Translations under genes and position numbers: made by a program
Shown here: positions 45,941 through 54,684 of the stretch, in pieces
How the letters are laid out: every line of letters begins with the position of its first letter
Numbering within the stretch: the first letter of the stretch is position 1
The notes under the pieces: model-generated
Databases searched by the model: none
Told to the model about the DNA's origin: nothing
Seen by the model: the letters and a program-made list of their open reading frames with translations, nothing else
NCBI GenBank assembly: GCA_016932075.1
Contig: JAFGDP010000095.1
Coordinates: 1-64,000, forward strand
DNA: 64,000 nucleotides
Direction of reading: 5' to 3'
Source: Chitinispirillaceae bacterium
GTDB lineage: Bacteria > Fibrobacterota > Chitinivibrionia > Chitinivibrionales > Chitinispirillaceae

Positions 45941-47056
45941 TCAGTCATTCAATAGAGATTGGAGCTTGGATGGCAATGGTGCAGGGATGCGACGGGCGAA
46001 ATGTCGCAGAGACTCTTTTTCTTCTTGGGTGTCGGCACGGGCCGCAAACAGTACCAGCAGTTCGATCTTTTGATCTATAAACTCTTCATCGGGTATGTGA
46101 TACATCAGAAAATTCAAGAACGTATTGATTTGATCATCGACAGGATGGACCTTTAATTGCCGTACAGAATTCTTGATAAAATCTGTTTTTTCAGATTCGG
46201 TAAGGCTGTAATAGTGGTCGTAAAGAACGTTTTTGTAGCGTGCGATTGGCCCCACAGCGGAGGAGAGAATCAGCTTTACGGTTAATGGCTTGAGGGCTGC
46301 CGCAGCTAATGAGTGGAAATCGCAATCTCCAAGATCCTTGATTAATTGCTTGGTGGATTCCTTTTGCCCATAAGAGACACGTACTTCTGGAAGGAAAGTC
46401 CCATCGGGCCTCTTTAACGGATCATGTGGTTGTTCGAAACCCGATCCTGTACAAGGATCCACGGGTTTCCCTTTGACCAGGAATATGTTGGCGCTGAAGA
46501 AAAAGTCCGCCTTGCGCACATTGGCTTTATTGGCCGTGATCAGTTCCCTCCTGGGCAAAACCACAATAACATTCTTTCCCATTGTGAGTTCATCAAGATT
46601 CAGATAATCCCGGATACGGGAGTCGACCGGGGATTTGCGCGGATTGTCCCAAACCACTCCTGTGTAAACAGTAATGTCATAAGTACGACCTGCGACAAAT
46701 TCTTTTTCTTTGCTTACGCTATACCGCTTGCCCTTTTCATAAAAATCATCCGAACCATCTGCCACGAACTCCTCGATTACATAAGCAGCAGGGGGTAGGC
46801 CGGGTCTTGTCCATACCTTCCTGGCTAAAAAAGTAATACGTTTCTTCGACCTGTCCACGCCCGAAATCGTACCTAAAATCGCTATGCCGTTTTGGCAGGC
46901 CACATCGGACAAGCCATAATATCGCACGTGCAATTGGCCTGCTCCTACAGATACAGGGGACATGAGGGTTATAGATGCAAACATTACACCCGCCGTACCT
47001 ATATGGGAAACGGCAGATCCCAGGTGATTTGCAAAAATGTTTTTATTAAATGCCAT
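45941..47056 (-). CDS. Predicted secreted protein in T6SS island, unknown
   Basis: 371 residues. A hydrophobic segment at ~18-38 (GTAGVMFASITLMSPVSVGAG) is the likely signal sequence or anchor. The first ~170 residues are beta-rich with a pattern of the kind GLSDVACQNGIAILGTISGVDRSKKRITF; the C-terminal ~120 are helical with HEAT-like runs (YYSLTESEKTDFIKNSVRQL, NTFLNFLMYHIPDEEFIDQK). No family recognised. It lies between the effector and vgrG on the same strand, and may be a periplasmic immunity protein or a leftover from an older effector. Confidence 0.55.
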   Translation of the reverse strand: MAFNKNIFANHLGSAVSHIGTAGVMFASITLMSPVSVGAGQLHVRYYGLSDVACQNGIAILGTISGVDRSKKRITFLARKVWTRPGLPPAAYVIEEFVADGSDDFYEKGKRYSVSKEKEFVAGRTYDITVYTGVVWDNPRKSPVDSRIRDYLNLDELTMGKNVIVVLPRRELITANKANVRKADFFFSANIFLVKGKPVDPCTGSGFEQPHDPLKRPDGTFLPEVRVSYGQKESTKQLIKDLGDCDFHSLAAAALKPLTVKLILSSAVGPIARYKNVLYDHYYSLTESEKTDFIKNSVRQLKVHPVDDQINTFLNFLMYHIPDEEFIDQKIELLVLFAARADTQEEKESLRHFARRIPAPLPSKLQSLLND

Positions 47057-47095
47057 TGATAGTGATTTTGCTCCTATGGCCGAGAATAGAGTTGG

Positions 47096-47776
47096 TCATT
47101 GTTTCGGGCGTGAAGGTCTTGGTTGTTGTTTTAAAATGCTAAGCACTTCCTTTTTTCTGGAAATAGATACCAACCCCCAGCCCGCCACTCCTTCATAGGC
47201 CTGATAGAAAGGGTTTTCGCTGGCTAAAAGGAGGTAGAGTTTTTTCTTGGAAATATCCTCTATCGAGATGCTTTCTTTCATTATCGGAATAATCGGCCAC
47301 TCGTTGATCCCTCTCTCTACATAAATAGTCATAATCTCATTGTTTCGAACCTCAGAACTATTCACTAGCCAGAGAGTGTCTCCAGGTCGTTCTGCAAAGC
47401 GCAGGTTTTCATTTTTCGATTTATTTTTTTTTCCGGAACAAGAATCTTGTATAGGCGAGGCAAGCACATCTTCTCTGTCGCATAGAATGCTGCTGTTTTT
47501 CATGTAAAGGCATTCCTTTACCTTGAACATGGCGTAGGTGACACTTAATTCAGCGGTACGTCCGTCTTTCGGTTCAGGCTGCTGGTATAAACGTACTGTT
47601 TTAAGAAAAGGATCAACCCGTTCGACCACGAACACATTTGATCTATCTACGGCCTCTGATAAACTAAGATGTTTTACACCGCTGGAAAGGTTCGCCTCCT
47701 GAGGCAAAATGAGGAGCACGAACGCGCTGCATAGAGCCGGTAACGGAAAAGGGGATGGTTTTTTCAACAGGATCAT
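47096..47776 (-). CDS. Predicted secreted protein in T6SS island, unknown
   Basis: 226 residues from the ATG at 47776; a TTG at 47800 would add eight. Signal-like hydrophobic stretch (PALCSAFVLLILPQ). The N-terminal part (LSLSEAVDRSNVFVVERVDPFLKTVRL) resembles in layout the start of the next gene's product (an L-S-D/E-A/V-x6-x-V/A-x-x pattern), so the two may be distant paralogues, but the match is weak. Beta-rich with a central Lys/Asn-rich loop. Candidate periplasmic immunity or accessory protein; 39 bp upstream of the 371-residue gene. Confidence 0.5.
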   Translation of the reverse strand: MILLKKPSPFPLPALCSAFVLLILPQEANLSSGVKHLSLSEAVDRSNVFVVERVDPFLKTVRLYQQPEPKDGRTAELSVTYAMFKVKECLYMKNSSILCDREDVLASPIQDSCSGKKNKSKNENLRFAERPGDTLWLVNSSEVRNNEIMTIYVERGINEWPIIPIMKESISIEDISKKKLYLLLASENPFYQAYEGVAGWGLVSISRKKEVLSILKQQPRPSRPKQ

Positions 47777-47879
47777 CGTTGGCTTCAATCGTTGTGCCAA
47801 TAACGCGTCTCAATAATATACCAGATAGTGTTTTAATTCTTTGTTTGTTTTCAACTACTTTTATATCGCTAAAAGGAAC

Positions 47880-48866
47880 TTATTTATTTAAAGAAGATTT
47901 TACATTATGAATTTCAATGACATTACTTATTGAGGTTCCATAAACTGCATTTACTAATATTTCCTCTGGAATGGTGAACTTCTTGGTTGTTTGATTGTAG
48001 AAGTTCTCCAATACATTAAAAGCGAAATAACCCTGAACATTATTATTCCCTTTTTTTATCATTTCCTGTGGAACCACTAATTTTTTAATAGCCAAACCAC
48101 CCGGTCCGGCATATTGGATCAGAGCGGTTATTTCAAGCGGTTGTTTATCGAGCAAATTGTTTGTGGGAAGATTGAAACTTCCTCTTATTATGAGACAAGT
48201 TTGATCTTTGTCGATTGTATCGTTTGATGATTCAAGTTGGATTGCGTTTTCGCTTTTTAGAATATCGGGTGATCCATCTGATTTGGAAAACATGGTTTTG
48301 TATTCATCGGTAAAATCAACAGTTGACTTTGTTTTGTCTTTAATAAATGAAGAATTTTCCGGCTTGATTGATGATCCGGTAAGAGAAAAGGTGATTTCGT
48401 TCGATAGCATTTTACCACAAAGTACTTTAACCTTGTATTTTCCTTCTACAAATGTCATATCTTTTGATGAAATATCTCGCCATATTTTATCATAGCTGTA
48501 TTGTCGTGCTTTTTTGTTATACCCTGGCGGATAGGTAGGCTCTGGTTCGTCTTCAGGTAGAGGCATTTTACCTGGATCACGGTATAAAGGAAGTATGATC
48601 AGTTCATTTGTAGTAAGGTGTATGATGAGAATATATGCCATTTCGGGTGGTAAAAAATGGATATTGTCTTGATTGTTTGTTTTCCAGAGAGAAAATACCG
48701 GGTAAACAGAATGCTTTTTTATATCAAAAACAGTCGGGCCAATAATAGCGAGACCGTATGGCTCCGTAGTTTCAGTTAGTTGGTCAAATACTTTACTGTA
48801 AATATCATAATTGCTGTAAATAGCAGTGTCCGGCAAATTTAATGAAAAAAGAAATGCTGCAAACAT
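47880..48866 (-). CDS. Candidate immunity protein for the metallopeptidase effector
   Basis: 328 residues. The ATG at 48866 is supported by a GGGAG site 9-10 nt upstream that lies across the effector's stop codon, so only 13 bp separate the genes. A short hydrophobic N-terminus (MFAAFLFSLNLPDTAIYS) suggests export. The rest is beta-rich with no recognised motif. Base composition is much lower in G+C than the rest of the window (16 of 60 bases in 48301-48360 by hand count), like the toxin end of the effector gene. This argues that toxin domain and this gene were acquired together. Confidence 0.5.
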   Translation of the reverse strand: MFAAFLFSLNLPDTAIYSNYDIYSKVFDQLTETTEPYGLAIIGPTVFDIKKHSVYPVFSLWKTNNQDNIHFLPPEMAYILIIHLTTNELIILPLYRDPGKMPLPEDEPEPTYPPGYNKKARQYSYDKIWRDISSKDMTFVEGKYKVKVLCGKMLSNEITFSLTGSSIKPENSSFIKDKTKSTVDFTDEYKTMFSKSDGSPDILKSENAIQLESSNDTIDKDQTCLIIRGSFNLPTNNLLDKQPLEITALIQYAGPGGLAIKKLVVPQEMIKKGNNNVQGYFAFNVLENFYNQTTKKFTIPEEILVNAVYGTSISNVIEIHNVKSSLNK

Positions 48867-48879
48867 AATAATTTCTCCC

Positions 48880-51687
48880 TTATTTTAATTTAGATAAACT
48901 CTGAGCTTTGACAAATGGAGCACAATCTGGACAGTAAATTAATTCGCAATTCCGGTTTAATTGATGAAACATAATACATCTTCCGTCGACAAATAATACG
49001 GATGTAGATTTAGTTTTGTCAATGTTATAGCTGCAATGACTTCCTGAACCACCCATTTCTATGTATTTTTTTGTATGGTCTGAGTAATTAAATCCGGGAG
49101 GGCAGTCGAAATAGCCTGTGTAAGGAACCATTTTCATGAGATGACCTAATTCATGTAAAACGCACTGACTATGGATTGTGTCATTAGAATCGATAACAAC
49201 TAAATTATGTGGTGAAACACTACCATCACCGCCCCAAGGGCCATTCGCAGCAGTGACCTCCACAGTAACAGTCACAGGATTGGCAGCGCTAGGTTTTGCA
49301 TTTTTAGGTAAATCGACTGTAATGAAATCTGAATCAATAAAAGTAACTAAACCAATATTCGGGGAAACCTTCGCTGGGTTATCTGTTAATGTGCCACTTT
49401 TTTTATTTGTTTTGCTTTTCCATTTTCCTTGTACGAGAAATTTTGCACTGGATTGAAGTGGTGGGTTAAATATTTTTCTTTTCGGTTTCTTTTTACTCAT
49501 CAAAATACTATCGGTTGTTGAAGTGAAATCTTTTGATTCTGCGGAAGTAAGGTTGTTACCTCTACTATCTACCCCATCGAATTGCTTATCACACAAGATA
49601 ATATGACAGCAAATGTTTTTATTCAGGGCAGAGAATAGCTTGTGGTATTCCGCTTGATTATGGTTACCTACAATGACGTTACCCGCATTTACCTTGGAAT
49701 GTTTATTTGGGGTTTCGGCAAGAAACTCAATAAACACCTTTTCTAGCTTGTTTGTTGGTGTTGTCATTGATGGCGGCGTGATTGAGGAATGATGTGTTAA
49801 CTGATACCACAGCTTCCTCCAATTCTCCACCATCACCTTAATCGGATACTCTTTTCCATCGCTCCCGGCTTCGACCGTGAACCGGTCGCCGCCGGCAACG
49901 CCGCAGGCAAGGATGAGGGACGATTCGCGGCCGGAGAACGTGGATTCAGCGGTTGCTATACGGTCGGTGAACTCAATCAATTTGGAAGAGGCTTCTGTTT
50001 TTATGCCGGTCTTTGGGTCGGTCCTTTTGCTGTTGGTGTCGTGTGCGGTCACTTTCCAAAAGACGCGGCGGTTGGTGATGTCGGCTTTTATGTCCTTTGG
50101 TTTTACCCGAAGGGTAAGCTCCATGCCCTCGTTTTTACCGTTGGAGTCAAGGTTCACGTACTGCTTATGCGGCCGGTCTGGATTGTTCACCACAGGAAAG
50201 GCGAATTCAAGAAGCAGAACCCCGGGTGAAGCACCGGTAGTAGCTGCAGGGACAGGAGGAATCGGCGTTTTCTTGGTCTTATCAGGATCATACACCGGCG
50301 CGTCCGTCTTCTCGACCTTCTTCTTGTCTGCGGGTGTTTTGAGCTCCGGCGCTTTTCCCTTGTCAAAAAACACGATCTCCACCCTGCGGTTGGTTGCGGA
50401 GGTATAGTTGTCCTTTTCAGCTGCCTCGATGGGGAAGCTTTCGCCGCAGGGGTAGATGCCGCTGCCGTTATGGCCGTAGGTCAATTTTGGGACAGACGTT
50501 TCCTTGGTTTGCGCGGCAACGGCGTTGGTCAGGAGGTCGTGCAGTACCGTGAAAATAGCGGTCCAGGTCTTGGGGCCGATAATGCCGTCGGGTTTAAGGC
50601 TGGCCTTGAAGCGGCTGTTGTACTCTTCCTGGAAGGTTTTGATGGCTGACTTAGTCTTTGGGCCGCTCGCGTTGTCCACTGCGCCCGGGTCACACGGCCA
50701 GCCGTGCGAGGCGGAAAGGGCTTTGAGGGTGGCCTGATAGTCCTCGACCTTTGACGCGAGGTCGATCTCGTCGAGCCAGGCGTCGGTATTGTTGTCGAGC
50801 AGCGCCTTGATCCCTTCGCTGCGCCACTGCGACAGGTCGTAATTGTAACCAGGATCGCCGGAGGTGTCGGCATGGCCGAAGAGTACGGCCTCCTTGTCCG
50901 GATTGTCGTGCGCAAAACCCAGGGTTGCCGTGAGCGAGCCAATGAGCGTGCCTTTTTCATCGAGGCAGGGAACGGCGCTCCCATGATGGAACAGGATGTC
51001 GGGTATTTCCACGAAATCGCACTGAATTTTCTGGGCCGGGGCGGTCTCACCGGCCGAATCCTGTTCTGCGCCGGACGTATCGGTTTCGGACTTGTCTGGA
51101 AATTTAAGCCGTACCCCGGCCTCATTCCCTTCCGCATTTTCCAGCCGCGCAATGCCCTGGTCATTGCACGGCACTTCATGGGTCGTGTCGCCTATCTGAT
51201 AAATGACCGTAATATCGGTGAGCGGAACTTTCTTTTCATCAACCACCTTCACCTCAAACCAGGTGGTTTTTTTCTCCTCGACCGGGGCGGCAGGGGGCGT
51301 GTCAGGCGCTGCCTCCTCGGGCGGTTCTGGTGCGGGCGCTGGCGGCGGTGCGGGGACGTCACGCACGTACAGCTTTTCCAAGGGATCGACCTTTGCACAA
51401 TGCATCTGGCCTGATGCAACCTGCCTGCTCAGGTCTTGTGCAATGCGGTCGAGGTCTGCGTCGGAAATCTCATTTCCACGCCCTGAGAGCGGCCGCCGTG
51501 TGCCGAAAGATGCGTTCGCAAGCGCGCGGATAACTTCAGGATCGCGGCGTTTGAGCGAAGCCAGAAGAAAAAAGAGCGGCGATGTATCGCTCTGCACGGG
51601 TGCGGCGGCGGGTTTTTGCTGCCGGTCCAGGGAGAGCCGGTAGGTGCCGTGCCAGGTACGGATGGTCCAGGTGGTGGGTTCTGTCAT
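48880..51687 (-). CDS. T6SS cargo effector: OmpA/peptidoglycan-binding scaffold with C-terminal zinc metallopeptidase
   Basis: 935 residues. Order: N-terminal ~100 residues (unknown), a Pro/Glu-rich linker, an Ig-like segment (~145-200, FEVKVVDEKKVPLTDITVIY), then an OmpA-type domain whose GHADTSGDPGYNYDLSQWRSEG block (~270-295) is separated from its NRRVEIVFFDKG block (~432-445) by an inserted peptidoglycan-binding helical domain (PKTKSAIKTFQEEYN, LKPDGIIGPKTWTAI). A middle beta region (~480-640) leads to the C-terminal domain with HELGH at residues 845-849, then GSGSHC, CIMFHQ and CPDCAPF, matching from memory a metallopeptidase type seen at the ends of T6SS effectors. G+C falls sharply near 49.8 kb. 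It starts the operon that ends in vgrG. Confidence 0.75.
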   Translation of the reverse strand: MTEPTTWTIRTWHGTYRLSLDRQQKPAAAPVQSDTSPLFFLLASLKRRDPEVIRALANASFGTRRPLSGRGNEISDADLDRIAQDLSRQVASGQMHCAKVDPLEKLYVRDVPAPPPAPAPEPPEEAAPDTPPAAPVEEKKTTWFEVKVVDEKKVPLTDITVIYQIGDTTHEVPCNDQGIARLENAEGNEAGVRLKFPDKSETDTSGAEQDSAGETAPAQKIQCDFVEIPDILFHHGSAVPCLDEKGTLIGSLTATLGFAHDNPDKEAVLFGHADTSGDPGYNYDLSQWRSEGIKALLDNNTDAWLDEIDLASKVEDYQATLKALSASHGWPCDPGAVDNASGPKTKSAIKTFQEEYNSRFKASLKPDGIIGPKTWTAIFTVLHDLLTNAVAAQTKETSVPKLTYGHNGSGIYPCGESFPIEAAEKDNYTSATNRRVEIVFFDKGKAPELKTPADKKKVEKTDAPVYDPDKTKKTPIPPVPAATTGASPGVLLLEFAFPVVNNPDRPHKQYVNLDSNGKNEGMELTLRVKPKDIKADITNRRVFWKVTAHDTNSKRTDPKTGIKTEASSKLIEFTDRIATAESTFSGRESSLILACGVAGGDRFTVEAGSDGKEYPIKVMVENWRKLWYQLTHHSSITPPSMTTPTNKLEKVFIEFLAETPNKHSKVNAGNVIVGNHNQAEYHKLFSALNKNICCHIILCDKQFDGVDSRGNNLTSAESKDFTSTTDSILMSKKKPKRKIFNPPLQSSAKFLVQGKWKSKTNKKSGTLTDNPAKVSPNIGLVTFIDSDFITVDLPKNAKPSAANPVTVTVEVTAANGPWGGDGSVSPHNLVVIDSNDTIHSQCVLHELGHLMKMVPYTGYFDCPPGFNYSDHTKKYIEMGGSGSHCSYNIDKTKSTSVLFVDGRCIMFHQLNRNCELIYCPDCAPFVKAQSLSKLK

Positions 51688-51952
51688 GCCTGTTTATTTT
51701 CTTATATGAAGCGTTAAGCAAGATATAGGTGATGATTTGTTTATGTAAAAATAGGTGTTCGATGCGTGAAAAACAATGAGAAGGCAATGCCAATTGATCG
51801 GACTACAACAGTTGCCGGAATCGAAACGCGTTGTTCGCGGTAGAGGGCCGCTCTATGCGGCTTGTTGCGCTGTTGCACGCGTAATTCATCGGGTTATATT
51901 TTAATACAGCTTCTACTGATATTTGCTGTCAATCACTTGGAGAGAGCCACGC

Positions 51953-53320
51953 ATGGGAGAAATGTCTTTTAGTAGTGAAAAGGTGCGCGAGTCCTGGAAA
52001 AACGGCACGGACCTTTTTACGTGCAATGCCGAAAAACCATGCACCGTAACCGTTGACATGCGGGCCGCGGTATGGTGCATCCGCATGTATGGATTCTATT
52101 TCGAGACTGAAAAATGCTTTCTGCTTCCTGCGGCGATGAAAGGCATAAAAAAAATAAAAACACAATATGATACCTGTCCCGGATACGCGATTCTCATTGT
52201 GGGTCATGCTGATACCCGGGGAGGAGATTCCTACAACAGCACCCTCTCTCTTGAACGGGCGGATTCCATCCATGCCTATCTTCAGGATACCGTGGAAGCG
52301 TGGCTTGACTGGTACGGTGCTGCAAAGTCTGCGAGCAAACGGTGGGGAACCCGTGAGGATCAGTATATGCTGTCGCGCGTCCCGGAGAACGGTCCCGGCT
52401 ACTATACGGGAACGGTCGACGGCATAGCCGGTCCGGCGACCGCAAAAGCGGCCCGGGCGTTTCAAGAGGACAGCGGCCTGAAGGTCGACGGAATTATTGG
52501 CCCTCAGACCCGCCGGGCACTGATCCGTGAGTATATGGGTCTTGATAATACCAGTCTTCCGGCGGGCAGCCCCGTTACGACGCACGGATGCGGAGAATTT
52601 TTTCCGGAAGTCCCGGCGTCCGCGGATGCGGCATTCACTGCCGGGGAAGAGAAACGGCAGTCGAAAAACAGGCGTGTGGAGATTTTTTTCTTTAGGGACG
52701 GTATTGTACCTCCGCCGCCGGGAAAACTCTCAGGGAAGGAATCGACGGAGTATCCTCAGTGGAAGGCGGCGGCGACGGAAATTATTGACATTGAAACAGA
52801 GGGGCCGGAAGGGGAAATACGCATCCAATTCCTGAAAAGGCCCGGTCAGCCACTGGCGGGTGCAAAGGCAATTCTTACCACTGAAAACGACCGGGTCGTT
52901 TCGAAAGAAAAAGTCACTGATTCCACAGGTTGTATTTCATGGAAAGTGCCGGAAGGCAGGTATTTTGTCGAATTGGAAAAAGGAAATCATCATGTAAAAA
53001 CGAGCGTTCCGGTACTGACCGATCCCGCAGGTACCGAATATTGCGAGGTCTTTTCTCCGGCGGTGTGTAAGGTACGGATTCAGTATGTTAACGCTGCCGA
53101 AAACCCGGTGGCCGGAGCGGTCTGTCGTCTGGTCAATGACGAGGGGGACGCGGTCTCGGGAGACGCCTTGACTGATTCGAATGGAGAGGCTGCCTGGGAT
53201 GAGGTCTGCGGGGAGCTGTTTGTTGACATCGAACATGGGGGGAAATGGATCCGTTCGCCCGTACCGCTTCTCGATGGCGATACGCCGGGCGGTTCTTCCA
53301 TGGTTCAGGAACCGGCCTGA
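51953..53320 (+). CDS. OmpA-domain protein with nested peptidoglycan-binding domain
   Basis: 455 residues from the ATG at 51953 (GGAGAG upstream). The OmpA half-domain AILIVGHADTRGGDSYNSTLSLERADSIHAYL (~78-110) is interrupted by a peptidoglycan-binding_1 repeat (VDGIAGPATAKAARAFQEDSG, VDGIIGPQTRRALI; ~155-200) before SKNRRVEIFFF (~238-250). Two tandem Ig-like carboxypeptidase-regulatory repeats follow (~280-360 and ~365-440: GQPLAGAKAILTTEN / ENPVAGAVCRLVNDEG). No signal peptide is seen, as expected for a cytoplasmically loaded T6SS cargo or adaptor. Same nested architecture as the divergent effector, 265 bp away, without a toxin end. Confidence 0.72.
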   Translation: MGEMSFSSEKVRESWKNGTDLFTCNAEKPCTVTVDMRAAVWCIRMYGFYFETEKCFLLPAAMKGIKKIKTQYDTCPGYAILIVGHADTRGGDSYNSTLSLERADSIHAYLQDTVEAWLDWYGAAKSASKRWGTREDQYMLSRVPENGPGYYTGTVDGIAGPATAKAARAFQEDSGLKVDGIIGPQTRRALIREYMGLDNTSLPAGSPVTTHGCGEFFPEVPASADAAFTAGEEKRQSKNRRVEIFFFRDGIVPPPPGKLSGKESTEYPQWKAAATEIIDIETEGPEGEIRIQFLKRPGQPLAGAKAILTTENDRVVSKEKVTDSTGCISWKVPEGRYFVELEKGNHHVKTSVPVLTDPAGTEYCEVFSPAVCKVRIQYVNAAENPVAGAVCRLVNDEGDAVSGDALTDSNGEAAWDEVCGELFVDIEHGGKWIRSPVPLLDGDTPGGSSMVQEPA

Positions 53321-53437
53321 CGCAGCGCCGGTGAACCAGGGAAAAAGGCGGTCGGACGGCTTGTGGGCGCCTGGTCTACCATGCGTGTGCGGTGCCCATG
53401 TTTTCTCGCCAAGTACCGAGGGTAGGGAGCCGGGCGG

Positions 53438-54028
53438 TTATTTTAAAAGATCCGCGATATCATTGAAGTGCCGTTCTCGCGCCCACTGTTCCGCATTTTT
53501 CCCCTGCCGGTCTTTTTTTGTCTTATCGGCGCCTTTCTCAAGCATGAGGCGAACGAGGTCATACTGGCCTGCCTTCACCGCCTGTATCAGGGCTGTTTCC
53601 TTTTCTTTATTTTCAAAGTCGACGGGAGAGCCTTTTTCGATGAGCAGGCGCGCTGTCTGATAGTAACGCTTGTCCCAGGAGCCTTTAAACAGCGCTATTG
53701 CCAGTGGGTAACCGTCAAGTTCATCAGCCAGGAGTGGAGAGGCGCCGGCGTTAATAATGCGTACGGCAAGGGGAATGCTGCCGTTGTACAAGGCGCGGTG
53801 CAATGGGGTGGTTTTTGTTCCGGTTTCCTGGCTGTCGAGGTTAAACCCGGCGGATATAAAACCGGCTACCGCGGCGGAATCGTTGCCGTCGATTGCCCGG
53901 AAAAAATCGACAAGATTGAACGCATACCCCGACCGTCGCAATTGCTCTTTATGCCTGTTCTGCGGAACACAGGCGCACAATATACCGATGATCGGGATAA
54001 AGTAAAACAACGGTATTCGGATCTTCAC
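53438..54028 (-). CDS. Ankyrin-repeat lipoprotein, candidate Tae4 immunity protein
   Basis: 196 residues from a GTG at 54028 that overlaps the Tae4 stop by 4 bp (GTGA). An upstream ATG at 54046 would overlap further and is less likely. Signal sequence MKIRIPLFYFIPIIGILCAC with lipobox L-C-A-C, so Cys20 is lipidated and the protein is periplasm-facing. Four ankyrin-like repeats follow (TTPLHRALYNGSIPLAVRII, YPLAIALFKG, ETALIQAVKAGQYDLVRLML, KNAEQWARERHFNDIADLL). Location and coupling to a peptidoglycan amidase effector make it the probable cognate inhibitor; it does not look like Tai4. Confidence 0.72.
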   Translation of the reverse strand: MKIRIPLFYFIPIIGILCACVPQNRHKEQLRRSGYAFNLVDFFRAIDGNDSAAVAGFISAGFNLDSQETGTKTTPLHRALYNGSIPLAVRIINAGASPLLADELDGYPLAIALFKGSWDKRYYQTARLLIEKGSPVDFENKEKETALIQAVKAGQYDLVRLMLEKGADKTKKDRQGKNAEQWARERHFNDIADLLK

Positions 54029-54498
54029 GCAATGTCCCAGAACCATACTTCTTTTGATTCTTCAAAATAGCTTGGGCTGCCGCTGCACATCTTGTTTTTA
54101 TCCCAGAGATCAATGTGGTCGCCCGTTGGATATTTCTTTTCCCCCCGGCGGTACCAGAAATCCTTGAAAAATACCAGACCTCTGCGCGTTGCATAGTCTC
54201 CTGCCTTGACGTTTTTCTTAATTTCCACGTCGCCGAATTGTTTCCTCTCGTTCCAGCGTATATGCACGGCGAGGCTTTCCGACCAGGTGAAGTGGCATTC
54301 TGAAGCCGGATGGGTGGGGGCGCATGTCGAGAGTTTGAAACGGGTCATATCGACTCCGCCCTTCTTCAAGGCGATGCCCATCTTGATTGAACATTGGTTG
54401 GCATATTTTGGCGTACCATCGGCTTTCCGGCACGGGTATTCCTCTCCATCGCTGATGGACGGATGGCTGTCCCAAAGGGAATGAAAGGTAAAAGCCAT
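54025..54498 (-). CDS. tae4: Type VI secretion amidase effector, Tae4 family
   Basis: 157 residues from the ATG at 54498 (GGAG 8 nt upstream). A NlpC/P60-type DL-endopeptidase delivered into the periplasm of rivals, where it cuts peptidoglycan cross-links. The family motifs are clear: FHSLWDSHPS at the start, NQCSIKMG with catalytic Cys36, and GDHIDLWD with catalytic His128 (Asp130 nearby). Extra Cys residues (23, 59, 68, 138) could form a disulfide, as in known Tae4 proteins. No signal peptide, as expected for T6SS cargo. The downstream ankyrin lipoprotein overlaps its stop codon. Confidence 0.88.
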   Translation of the reverse strand: MAFTFHSLWDSHPSISDGEEYPCRKADGTPKYANQCSIKMGIALKKGGVDMTRFKLSTCAPTHPASECHFTWSESLAVHIRWNERKQFGDVEIKKNVKAGDYATRRGLVFFKDFWYRRGEKKYPTGDHIDLWDKNKMCSGSPSYFEESKEVWFWDIA

Positions 54499-54684
54499 GC
54501 TGGAACTCCGGTTTCGAAATCTGTTTGCGGTAATGCAGAAATATAGAAAATGAATACGAAAGAAACAATCAATCCGTACTGAAATGGAACGCATCCGATT
54601 GAACTCCGCGTGCGCACGAAATAGTTTCTTTTCCGTTCCCGTTAGGTTCAATAGGTCCCTACAGTATAAAAGAGGGGATTCATC

